DNA of 6,841 nt. Origin: JASGCK01 sp031430035 (GTDB lineage Bacteria > Pseudomonadota > Gammaproteobacteria > Burkholderiales > Burkholderiaceae_C). The stretch is from assembly GCA_031430035.1 (NCBI GenBank), contig JANPAS010000196.1, positions 1-6,841 of the forward strand. The letters are read 5' to 3'. Below, piece after piece: positions 1 through 4,906 of this stretch; the stretch's first letter is position 1; every line of letters starts with the position of its first letter. The translations under genes and the position numbers were made by a program. Under the pieces are notes generated by a model. That model saw only the letters and a program-made list of their open reading frames with translations. It was not told where the DNA came from and searched no databases.

Positions 1-59
1 GTGAGCGGGATGCGGTTGTAGCCTTGTGTGGCTAACGTGTTGAATTCAAGTTCCGTCAT
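1..59 (-). CDS. trpE: Anthranilate synthase component I, N-terminal start only (partial)
   Basis: Only the first 19 codons plus two bases are in the window. The minus strand from the ATG at 57-59 reads MTELEFNTLATQGYNRIPL. This matches the characteristic opening of betaproteobacterial TrpE (MITELEF..LAAQGYNRIPL, from memory). TrpE with TrpG converts chorismate and glutamine to anthranilate, the first committed step of tryptophan synthesis, in the cytoplasm. A weak purine-rich stretch (GAAAGAAA) precedes the ATG. In many Burkholderiales trpE follows rpe and gph on the same strand; here rpe is on the same strand about 1 kb upstream, but gph is not between them. The short length limits certainty, but the motif is distinctive. 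Confidence 0.85.
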   Translation of the reverse strand, partial: MTELEFNTLATQGYNRIPL

Positions 60-102
60 TGCGTTTCTTTCAAAATTTCTATCAACCGAAAAGGTTATTT
101 GA

Positions 103-128
103 CCGTTCGCCCTGAGCTTGTCGAAGGG
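103..128. repeat. REP-like repetitive extragenic palindromic sequence
   Basis: The segment contains TTCGCCCTGAGCTTGTCGAA, an imperfect palindrome with TTCG/CGAA ends, followed by GGG. This wording is a very common extragenic repeat in many proteobacterial genomes (recalled, not searched). It lies in the intergenic space 44-70 bases upstream of the trpE start. Only one copy is in the window, so repetitiveness cannot be shown here. Confidence 0.55.
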
Positions 129-159
129 GAAGGCCGGACTAGGTTAGAGGCAGGCTGAA

Positions 160-175
160 TTTGGCGTACGCCAAA
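160..175. promoter_or_regulatory. Perfect 16-bp palindrome, possible operator
   Basis: TTTGGCGTACGCCAAA is a perfect inverted repeat with no spacer. It lies about 100 bases upstream of trpE (minus strand) and about 140 bases upstream of the plus-strand membrane-protein gene. Perfect palindromes of this size are typical of dimeric repressor sites, but no regulator is identified. The rest of 60-317 shows only short hairpin-capable words (for example CAAGC/GCTTG at 193-206 and CCGCA/TGCGG near 266-280) and no convincing gene. Confidence 0.35.
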
Positions 176-317
176 GCCAAGCTCCTCGCGCCCAAGCGAA
201 TGCTTGTTTGCTGGATAGAAAATTTGAAGACGTGAACATGGGTACTAGTTTAACATTCAGACGTGCCGCACGTTTTGCGGGATGCATATATTAAGTCTCA
301 CAAAATGGAGCACATTC

Positions 318-821
318 ATGATTGATCGCACAATTGGCATTATCGGAATCGCGTTAGGGCTTGTTACAGCAGCATTACAGTACTATTTCCCTCAACTTCC
401 ACCGTGGGCACCTGCGACAGGATTTGGTTTGGGAGTGTTTCTTTTCGGGTTGTCAATTGGGCTTCTATTGGCTGGCGGTCTTCGACACAAGCGTCTCGTC
501 GCTCCTATTGCTTTGCTGCGTTTGCATATTTTGGGTGACCATAGATCACCTGAGCGGCTTGAGTTTGTAAATATTTTTAGATGGTATTACCTCCAAACTA
601 CGCTCAACGGCATCGGACCATCTGGAGTAAACAAGATTGGTAGTCTGGCAACATTGTTTATTTCATTTGAAAATGATGTAGTTATCTCAACTATCAAGAT
701 TCGTTCTCCCGATATGCAACTACCTGTATATGAGGTTAAAGAGTTTAATCAGCGATACGCGATCATCACGTTCTCTGACAATGTGCCTGCTGGAACTCTT
801 GAAATCATGGTCGGATCTTGA
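318..821 (+). CDS. Small membrane protein of unknown function (two N-terminal helices plus a soluble domain)
   Basis: A 167-residue protein. I chose the ATG at 318 over the in-frame ATG at 282 because TGGAG at 306-310 sits 7 bases ahead of it, and the protein then opens directly with a hydrophobic helix. Residues about 4-24 and 34-54 are two strongly hydrophobic segments separated by a short Pro-rich turn (FPQLPPW). A basic stretch (RHKR, 56-59) follows, suggesting the rest faces the cytoplasm. Residues about 60-167 are a soluble, mainly beta-strand-like tail. I recall similar uncharacterised 'DRTIGIIGIAL' proteins scattered in proteobacterial accessory regions, but I cannot name the family or function. 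The gene is visibly richer in A/T than the neighbouring housekeeping genes and lies opposite in direction to the flanking trpE and rpe, which suggests acquired DNA. A TATATT word at 287-292 is a possible -10 without a clear -35. No terminator hairpin follows it. Confidence 0.75.
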   Translation: MIDRTIGIIGIALGLVTAALQYYFPQLPPWAPATGFGLGVFLFGLSIGLLLAGGLRHKRLVAPIALLRLHILGDHRSPERLEFVNIFRWYYLQTTLNGIGPSGVNKIGSLATLFISFENDVVISTIKIRSPDMQLPVYEVKEFNQRYAIITFSDNVPAGTLEIMVGS

Positions 822-829
822 GATCTAAC

Positions 830-860
830 CCAACTCCATCCGCATCGCATCAATCACACC
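830..860 (-). repeat. Second copy of the rpe 3' end (direct repeat, distal copy)
   Basis: This 31-base segment matches 1173-1203 at 28 of 31 positions by eye (differences at 838, 839 and 858). On the minus strand it reads GKGVIDAMRMELG followed by a TAG stop at 825-827. The copy inside rpe reads YKGVIDAMRGELAKG and does not stop. The distal copy therefore looks like the original 3' end of an rpe gene, or a duplicate of it, now separated from the body of rpe by about 310 bases. Confidence 0.75.
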
Positions 861-1066
861 TTTTCCGTCACGCTGGATTTTCGTTGAAGCCTCTCGTATT
901 TGGCACTCAGTGCTACCCTACGATGTCCACGACGTTCGCTTGAGCTGCTATCGTCAGCACTTGCATATTTGCCAAACAAGTCTTTACCGAGTTCAAAAGC
1001 GGAAGCTGTAAAAGGTTTAGCTAATTCCAAGGGGCGTAGTGGTGCTTCACGCATGGGTTTCATCAT
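854..1066 (-). CDS. Small ORF overlapping the rpe stop; possible antitoxin remnant
   Basis: A 70-residue frame begins at an ATG (1064-1066) that overlaps the rpe stop in an ATGA arrangement; a GTG at 1075 and an ATG at 1063 are alternative starts. It ends with TGA inside the duplicated rpe 3' end. The protein opens MMKPMREAPLRPLELAKP and has a central ELGKDLFGKY motif, then a Ser-rich stretch and a very basic tail (ERRGHRR). The LGKDLFGKY word reminds me of the C-terminal tails of some small ribbon-helix-helix antitoxins, but this is memory of a short motif and no DNA-binding fold is visible. There is no partner toxin next to it. The frame could be real and translationally coupled to rpe, a relic, or chance. 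If it is not a gene, 822-1062 is otherwise empty apart from the repeat. Confidence 0.33.
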   Translation of the reverse strand: MMKPMREAPLRPLELAKPFTASAFELGKDLFGKYASADDSSSSERRGHRRVALSAKYERLQRKSSVTEKV

Positions 1067-1857
1067 CGTTCCCACTCGCTACGCATCTTGGCTAATTCAG
1101 CCAATACTTCTTCCTTTGTTGATTTACCTAACGAGCCTCTCGCAGCTTGGATAGAGGAGATTGCACCCTTCGCCAACTCCCCCCGCATCGCATCAATCAC
1201 GCCCTTGTAATCCGTCTTCCCAAAAATCGCGCTACCCGCCACAAAAGCATCTGCCCCCGCGTCCGCAACTCTGCGGATGTTGTCCACTTTGATGCCGCCG
1301 TCTACTTCTAGGCGAATGTCTTTGCCGCTGGCTTCGATGCGTTTCTTAATCAGCTCAATCTTACGCAGTGCCGAGTCGATAAAGCTTTGCCCACCAAAGC
1401 CGGGGTTGACGCTCATTACCAAAATTAAATCTAAATCGTCGATGACCCAGTCGAGCACATCTAGCTCCATCGCTGGGTTGAACGCGAGTCCTGCTTTTAC
1501 GCCTTTGGATTTGATGACCTGAATGCTGCGGTGCACGTGGTGGCTTGCATCGGGGTGAAAGCTGATGTAGTCTGCGCCTGCATCGGCAAAGGCTGCGGCT
1601 AGCGCGTCCACGGGCTGCACCATCAAGTGCACATCGACTGGCACAGGCGTGCCATCGGCGCGTTTGGCGTGTGGCTTTAGCGCTTGGCAGATCATGGGGC
1701 CGAACGTGAGGTTGGGCACGTAGTGGTTGTCCATCACGTCAAAGTGAATCCAGTCGGCACCTGCGGCGATCACGTTTTTAACTTCGTCGCCAAGGCGGGC
1801 AAAGTCGGCGGAGAGAATGGAGGGCGCAATGATGTGCTTTGAAGGGTGGGTTTTCAT
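1063..1857 (-). CDS. rpe: Ribulose-phosphate 3-epimerase with an atypical C-terminal extension
   Basis: Interconverts ribulose 5-phosphate and xylulose 5-phosphate in the cytosol. It is a TIM-barrel enzyme of 264 residues with all family signatures: PSILSADF (12-19), HFDVMDNHYVPN (38-49), DVHLMV (75-80), NPGFGGQSF (151-159), EVDGGI (184-189) and VAGSAIF (206-212). Asp40 and Asp186 are the expected acid/base pair; His38 and His77 are expected metal ligands. The family usually ends near residue 230, at the position of ...IDAMRGELAKG here. Residues 231-264 are extra: charged, helix-like and ending MRSEWER. The same rpe 3'-end DNA recurs at 830-860 followed by a stop, so the tail was probably gained by insertion or fusion. 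The start is 49 bases from the divergent apaG start and has no clear Shine-Dalgarno sequence. The catalytic core looks intact, so activity is likely. Confidence 0.95.
   Translation of the reverse strand: MKTHPSKHIIAPSILSADFARLGDEVKNVIAAGADWIHFDVMDNHYVPNLTFGPMICQALKPHAKRADGTPVPVDVHLMVQPVDALAAAFADAGADYISFHPDASHHVHRSIQVIKSKGVKAGLAFNPAMELDVLDWVIDDLDLILVMSVNPGFGGQSFIDSALRKIELIKKRIEASGKDIRLEVDGGIKVDNIRRVADAGADAFVAGSAIFGKTDYKGVIDAMRGELAKGAISSIQAARGSLGKSTKEEVLAELAKMRSEWER
1173..1203 (-). repeat. rpe 3'-end direct repeat, proximal copy inside rpe
   Basis: Partner of the repeat at 830-860, in the same orientation, with starts 343 bases apart. It encodes Rpe residues of the KGVIDAMRGELAKG stretch, where the family normally terminates. 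The reading frame continues past it into unrelated sequence. Confidence 0.75.
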
Positions 1858-1906
1858 GTTACTATTTTCGCATCAACAAGCAGCGCCACAACTAGTCGAA
1901 CCCATC
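1858..1906. promoter_or_regulatory. Divergent rpe/apaG intergenic region (promoters inferred)
   Basis: Only 49 bases separate the two start codons, so promoter elements for both genes must lie here or overlap the coding ends. On the plus strand TACTAT at 1860-1865 is a possible -10 for apaG. On the minus strand TTGTGG followed by an A/T-rich AAAATAGT word near the rpe start is a weak candidate. Neither start has a clear Shine-Dalgarno sequence, so short or absent leaders are plausible. Individual boxes are not convincing. Confidence 0.35.
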
Positions 1907-2302
1907 ATGTCCAAATATCAAATGTTAGTTAGCGCGATTCCTAAGTATCTGCCCGAGCAGTCCAGCCCGATGGACGATGTGTACACGTTCGCCTACAACA
2001 TCGAGGTCATTAACTCGGGGCAAGTGGGTGTGCAATTGATTTCGCGCTATTGGAGCGTGAATGATGCCAATGGCGTGATTCAAAAAGTCAAAGGTCTTGG
2101 CGTTGTAGGCAGGCAGCCGTATCTGCGCCCAGGCGAGTCGTGTGAGTACACCAGCGGTACACGTATCAACACATCCAGCGGCACGATGCACGGTAGCTTT
2201 TTTTGCGTGGCGGAAGACGGCGAGCGTTTCGATGTGGAGATTCCGCTCTTCGTGCTGGATGCGGTCAGCCCCGATGCGGGCAGGCATACGTTTAAAAAAT
2301 AA
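1907..2302 (+). CDS. apaG: ApaG protein (DUF525, FN3-like fold)
   Basis: A 131-residue protein, normal for the family (about 125-130). The true start is the ATG at 1907 (MSKYQMLVSAIPKYLPEQSS); an earlier in-frame ATG at 1817 lies within rpe on the other strand and would add an unrelated 30-residue leader. Diagnostic stretches are FAYNIEVINSG (28-38), VQLISRYWSVND (42-53), GLGVVGRQPYLRPGE (63-77), GTMHGSF (92-98) and FDVEIPLF (108-115). ApaG is a small immunoglobulin/FN3-like beta-sandwich with a Gly-rich GxGxxG loop (63-68 here). It is linked by genetics to Co2+/Mg2+ resistance in enterics, but its biochemical role is unsettled. It is divergent from rpe and ends 12 bases before thiL, so the two are probably cotranscribed. 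No strong ribosome binding site precedes it. Confidence 0.95.
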   Translation: MSKYQMLVSAIPKYLPEQSSPMDDVYTFAYNIEVINSGQVGVQLISRYWSVNDANGVIQKVKGLGVVGRQPYLRPGESCEYTSGTRINTSSGTMHGSFFCVAEDGERFDVEIPLFVLDAVSPDAGRHTFKK

Positions 2303-2314
2303 ATCACCAATTCG

Positions 2315-3247
2315 ATGGGTGAGTTCGATCTCATTGCGCGGTACTTCAATCGCCGCCCAGAGCAAGGCATTGGCGACGACTGCGCGGTGTTCACTCCCAC
2401 GGCGGGCACGCAAATGTGCGTCTCAACCGACATGCTGGTGGAGGGACGACACTTTTTTGCCGATGTCGATCCCGAAGCGCTTGGGCACAAAGCGCTGGCG
2501 GTCAATCTTTCTGATCTGGCGGCTTGCGGCGCAACGCCCCGTGCTTTCACGCTGGCGCTCTCCTTGCCAAAAATTGACGAAGCGTGGTTGGACGGTTTCT
2601 CTCGCGGACTGTTTGCGCTGGCAGATTTGCACAACTGCACCTTGATTGGCGGCGACACCACGAAAGGTCCGCTCAATATCTGTATTACCGTGTTTGGCGA
2701 AGCGCCGACGGGTCAGGCTTTGCTGAGAAGCGGCGCAAAGATCGGCGACGATATTTATGTCTCAGGTACAGATGCTGACCACGTTGGGCAAGCACGGCTG
2801 GCGCTGGAAATCATGCGTGGCAATATAAAAGCAGACGCAGCAACGCTTGAATCCGTGCGCCACCGCCTAGAGCGACCTACGCCGCGCGTCAATCTGGGCA
2901 TGGCTTTGCGGGGCATTGCGACATCCTGCATCGACGTGAGTGATGGCCTCTTGGGCGATCTCGGTCACATTTTGAACGCATCGAGGGTGGGCGCGAACGT
3001 GCAGACAGACTGGATCAAGGATTCGCATCCTTTAGCGATTGAGTTTGCGCTGGCTGGTGGCGACGATTACGAGCTGCTATTTACCGCCCCACCAAGCCAA
3101 AAAGATGCCCTGCAGGCCATATCCAGTATGGCTTGCAGCAGGGTCACATGTATCGGGAAAGTAACGCAAGAGCTTGGTTTGCGCGTTTCGGACGCGGACG
3201 GAAAACCCACCGTATTAGCTTTCGCATCATTCGATCACTTCAAGTGA
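2315..3247 (+). CDS. thiL: Thiamine-monophosphate kinase
   Basis: Phosphorylates thiamine monophosphate with ATP to give thiamine diphosphate, the final step of cofactor synthesis. It has 310 residues (family about 310-330) and a two-domain PurM/AIRS-like architecture. N-terminal domain motifs: IGDD (19-22), STDMLVEGRHF (37-47), NLSDLAACGATP (64-75) and GGDTTKG (112-118), the acidic Mg/ATP-binding set. C-terminal domain motifs: RPTPRV (187-192), CIDVSDGLLGDL (205-216) and GGDDYELLFTAP (248-259). The linker at 221-247 seems somewhat shorter than I recall for relatives, but all binding motifs are present. It starts 12 bases after apaG without a Shine-Dalgarno, suggesting translational coupling. 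Its last 8 bases overlap the end of the convergent tautomerase gene. Related genomes often place pgpA directly after thiL; here three genes lie between. Confidence 0.96.
   Translation: MGEFDLIARYFNRRPEQGIGDDCAVFTPTAGTQMCVSTDMLVEGRHFFADVDPEALGHKALAVNLSDLAACGATPRAFTLALSLPKIDEAWLDGFSRGLFALADLHNCTLIGGDTTKGPLNICITVFGEAPTGQALLRSGAKIGDDIYVSGTDADHVGQARLALEIMRGNIKADAATLESVRHRLERPTPRVNLGMALRGIATSCIDVSDGLLGDLGHILNASRVGANVQTDWIKDSHPLAIEFALAGGDDYELLFTAPPSQKDALQAISSMACSRVTCIGKVTQELGLRVSDADGKPTVLAFASFDHFK
3110..3138 (+). other. Strong 12-bp stem-loop inside thiL
   Basis: CTGCAGGCCATA (3110-3121) pairs with TATGGCTTGCAG (3127-3138) with one G-T wobble and a 5-base TCCAG loop. It lies within codons for DALQAISSMACS near the 3' end of thiL. 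There is no U tract, so it is not a canonical terminator. It may be an mRNA structural element or a chance consequence of coding. Confidence 0.45.
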
Positions 3248-3641
3248 TTTTTCCGTGGACGTAGCGATGCTCTTGCGTCAATCCACCAAAGCCCCAACTG
3301 TCGGCACGTAGTTCGTGGATCACGACATAACTGGCCTCGTCCACAGTCCCCAGTATTTTTTGCATGCCTGCGGAAACGGCGGCTAGATACTCGCGCATCT
3401 CATCTTTCGTGTTCGTTCCAGACGTGACTTTGATGTCTAAGCTGAACGTCGGTTTGACTGACGCGACGGCCTCCACGCCACCTATAAACCACTGCCCCTG
3501 CGGGATGTACTCCACCTGAACGGCGGTGACCTCTCGCCGTTTTTTTAGGATGCTGTTGGTAAGCCCAGTGAGTAGCTCTGCAACGCTTTTGGTCGTCACA
3601 GGATCGGGTTTTGCACTTAGTTTTACGTTGAGTAGTGGCAT
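3240..3641 (-). CDS. Tautomerase superfamily protein (4-oxalocrotonate tautomerase-like, about 130-residue class)
   Basis: The 133-residue protein starts MPLLNVKLSAKPDP at 3641. This start is preferred over the in-frame ATG at 3659 because removal of Met exposes Pro2, the N-terminal catalytic proline of this superfamily. GGAAGG at 3652-3657 precedes it by 10 bases. Two beta-alpha-beta halves are visible: residues 1-60 (with VQVEYIPQGQWFIGG at 43-57) and 65-120 (with SYVVIHELRADSWGFGG at 104-120, then LTQEHR). The length suggests a fused double unit rather than the 62-residue 4-OT monomer. The substrate is unknown; relatives isomerise or dehalogenate small keto/enol acids. It begins one base after the stop of the 64-residue gene upstream, so the two form an operon, divergent from the LysR regulator. 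Its end overlaps thiL by 8 bases. Confidence 0.85.
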   Translation of the reverse strand: MPLLNVKLSAKPDPVTTKSVAELLTGLTNSILKKRREVTAVQVEYIPQGQWFIGGVEAVASVKPTFSLDIKVTSGTNTKDEMREYLAAVSAGMQKILGTVDEASYVVIHELRADSWGFGGLTQEHRYVHGKIT

Positions 3642-3642
3642 G

Positions 3643-3837
3643 TTAAACAAACCTTCCAATCAATGCGTTCGCAGGATTCCCGTGTTGGGGCAACAACTGG
3701 GCTGCTGAGCGGCAAGTTGTTTTCATTTGGGTATCAAAAGACATAACGTGCATCGTGCGGCGGATCGTGCCCCAATAGTTCATGGCGTTTGCACTCAAGC
3801 AGTTGATATAGCTGGCACGTAATTGGCTTGCATTCAT
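3643..3837 (-). CDS. Unrecognised 64-residue protein, first gene of the tautomerase operon
   Basis: I do not recognise this protein. It starts MNASQLRASYINCLSANAMN at the ATG 3835-3837, behind a near-ideal ribosome binding site. It ends with TAA one base before the tautomerase ATG. A longer in-frame start at 3993 exists but would run through the regulator promoter and into lysR, so I rejected it. Visible features: three cysteines (Cys13, Cys42 and none paired closely by motif; counting by eye gives at least two), several methionines and basic residues in the middle (TIRRTMHVMSFDTQMKTTCR), no signal peptide and no transmembrane helix. The tight spacing and strong ribosome binding site argue for real translation. 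It may be a functional partner or a leader that sets tautomerase translation. Confidence 0.6.
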   Translation of the reverse strand: MNASQLRASYINCLSANAMNYWGTIRRTMHVMSFDTQMKTTCRSAAQLLPQHGNPANALIGRFV

Positions 3838-3843
3838 GGTGTT

Positions 3844-3850
3844 GCTCCTA
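3844..3850 (-). promoter_or_regulatory. Ribosome binding site of the 64-residue gene
   Basis: The minus strand reads TAGGAGC, then AACACC, then ATG. The AGGAG core lies 7 bases from the start codon. This is the best Shine-Dalgarno sequence in the window, and it decides the start of the small gene at 3837. Confidence 0.7.
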
Positions 3851-3880
3851 AGTTGACCATCGGATGGATGGCGTGAATCA

Positions 3881-3886
3881 AATGTA
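3881..3886 (-). promoter_or_regulatory. Candidate -10 box for the 64-residue/tautomerase operon
   Basis: The minus strand reads TACATT, close to TATAAT, about 44 bases upstream of the first start codon. No good -35 lies 16-18 bases before it, as expected for an activator-dependent promoter. The palindrome centred at 3928 would then lie near -54 relative to the predicted transcript start, a usual place for LysR-type activators. This is inference from position. Confidence 0.35.
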
Positions 3887-3919
3887 GGTTTTTGAGTCAC
3901 TTTCGGAAATCCATTCAAG

Positions 3920-3936
3920 TGCAAATACTTTTTGCA
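3920..3936. promoter_or_regulatory. 17-bp palindrome, candidate LysR-type operator
   Basis: TGCAAA-N5-TTTGCA is a perfect inverted repeat in the 133-base divergent intergenic region. Its position between the two start codons makes it the best candidate for regulator binding. It does not show a symmetric T-N11-A core, the textbook LysR box, so assignment rests on symmetry and location. Confidence 0.5.
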
Positions 3937-3955
3937 AAAAATGAAAAACAAGTGA

Positions 3956-3975
3956 TGCATAATTTGATTTATGCA
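3956..3975. promoter_or_regulatory. Second TGCA dyad overlapping the lysR start and its likely -10 box
   Basis: TGCAT-N10-ATGCA is an inverted repeat whose right arm includes the lysR ATG (3971-3973). Within it CATAAT at 3958-3963 is a five-of-six match to a -10 box and would place the transcript start at about 3970-3971. A regulator bound here would block its own promoter, consistent with LysR-type autorepression. Its centre is about 37 bases from the other palindrome. Confidence 0.4.
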
Positions 3976-4906
3976 AAAAGATACATCAGTCAATCCCGCA
4001 CATCAACTCAGCTTTGAAGACCTGCACGTGTTTGCACGTATCGCCAAGCTGGGATCCTTATCCGCTGTGGCTCGCGAGAGGGATGTGCCTGTAAGCCAGA
4101 TCACACGTGCCTTGCAGCGCATCGAGTCGGCGTATGCCACTCGGATGGTGCATCGCAGCACGCACTCGCTCTCGCTAACGCCCGAGGGGCAATCGTTTCT
4201 CTCGCACTGCGAGCGCATGGAGGAGGCGCACCATTTGGTTGAGACTGACCTTGGCCTGCACAGCGCCGAGATCAAAGGCGTAGTCCGCGTAAGCGCCAGC
4301 GCCGTGTTTGCCGATTACGTGCTGGTGCCAGCCCTGGCTAGCTTGAAAGAGCGGCATCCCAAGCTGGTCATTGATCTGCGCGTGGAAGACCGCATCATCG
4401 ACATGGCGCGTGAGGGTATCGATATTGCGGTGCGAACCGCGCTGCCAACTAGCGACTTGCTGGTGCAGCGCAGTTTGGGTGAATTCAAGCGAGCGCCGTA
4501 CGCTAGCCCCGCATACCTCGCCAAGCACGGCACGCCCGTAACCGTAGAGGATTTAGCCCAGCACAGTTTGATTGTGAATAGCCGTGCTGGACACCCGAAC
4601 CAGTGGCGGTTTAAGGTGAATGGCGCGGCGCAAACGCTCAATCCGCAGGCTGCATGGCAGTCGGATAACACCGAGACGCTCTGCGCCATGACGCTGGCGG
4701 GGCTGGGCATTGCACGCATGGCGGACATAGTTGCGAACGCGCTAGTCAAGCAAGGGTTGCTCGTTCCTGTTCTGCCCGAACTCATTTTTGAGACGCCCAC
4801 CCCCATGAACGCCGTGATGCTCTCCGAGCGGCATCGTCTGCCCAAGGTGCGTGCCTGCATCGAGCACTGGGTGCAGCACCTCGGACAGATAAACTCCAAA
4901 CTATGA
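3971..4906 (+). CDS. LysR-family transcriptional regulator (CrgA-like group)
   Basis: A 311-residue regulator of normal family length. Residues 14-72 form the winged helix-turn-helix (LSFEDLHVFARIAKLGSLSA, then VSQITRALQRIE and LSLTPEGQSFL). Residues 102-305 form the periplasmic-binding-protein-like effector domain, starting GVVRVSAS and including DIAVRTALPTSDLLVQRSLG, split around 151-170. It probably senses a small-molecule ligand and regulates the divergent 64-residue/tautomerase operon; the ligand is unknown. The ATG at 3971 is the only ATG before the DNA-binding domain, and no Shine-Dalgarno precedes it; a -10 box at 3958-3963 suggests a leaderless mRNA. The stop overlaps the pgpA start (ATGA at 4903-4906), so pgpA expression may depend on translation of the regulator. 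Confidence 0.93.
   Translation: MQKDTSVNPAHQLSFEDLHVFARIAKLGSLSAVARERDVPVSQITRALQRIESAYATRMVHRSTHSLSLTPEGQSFLSHCERMEEAHHLVETDLGLHSAEIKGVVRVSASAVFADYVLVPALASLKERHPKLVIDLRVEDRIIDMAREGIDIAVRTALPTSDLLVQRSLGEFKRAPYASPAYLAKHGTPVTVEDLAQHSLIVNSRAGHPNQWRFKVNGAAQTLNPQAAWQSDNTETLCAMTLAGLGIARMADIVANALVKQGLLVPVLPELIFETPTPMNAVMLSERHRLPKVRACIEHWVQHLGQINSKL

Noticed and set aside
812..826. GATCT/AGATC inverted repeat at the end of the membrane-protein gene as a terminator
   Set aside because: Two-base loop, short stem and no following T tract.
823..829. ATCTAAC word after the membrane-protein gene, fitting the RYYYAAC half-site of an integron attC
   Set aside because: No matching GTTRRRY partner or attC-like fold was found nearby, and the match is short enough to be chance.
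1925..2413. Minus-strand open frame of 162 codons across apaG and the thiL start
   Set aside because: Lies antisense to two clearly conserved genes; composition is that of a shadow frame and no family is recognisable.
3838..3993. N-terminal extension of the 64-residue gene to an ATG at 3993
   Set aside because: It would cross the divergent promoter region and enter lysR, while the internal ATG at 3837 has a near-ideal ribosome binding site.
4315..4899. Minus-strand open frame of 194 codons antisense to lysR
   Set aside because: The plus-strand LysR protein explains the region; the antisense product is Ser/Cys/Arg-rich as expected of a shadow frame.
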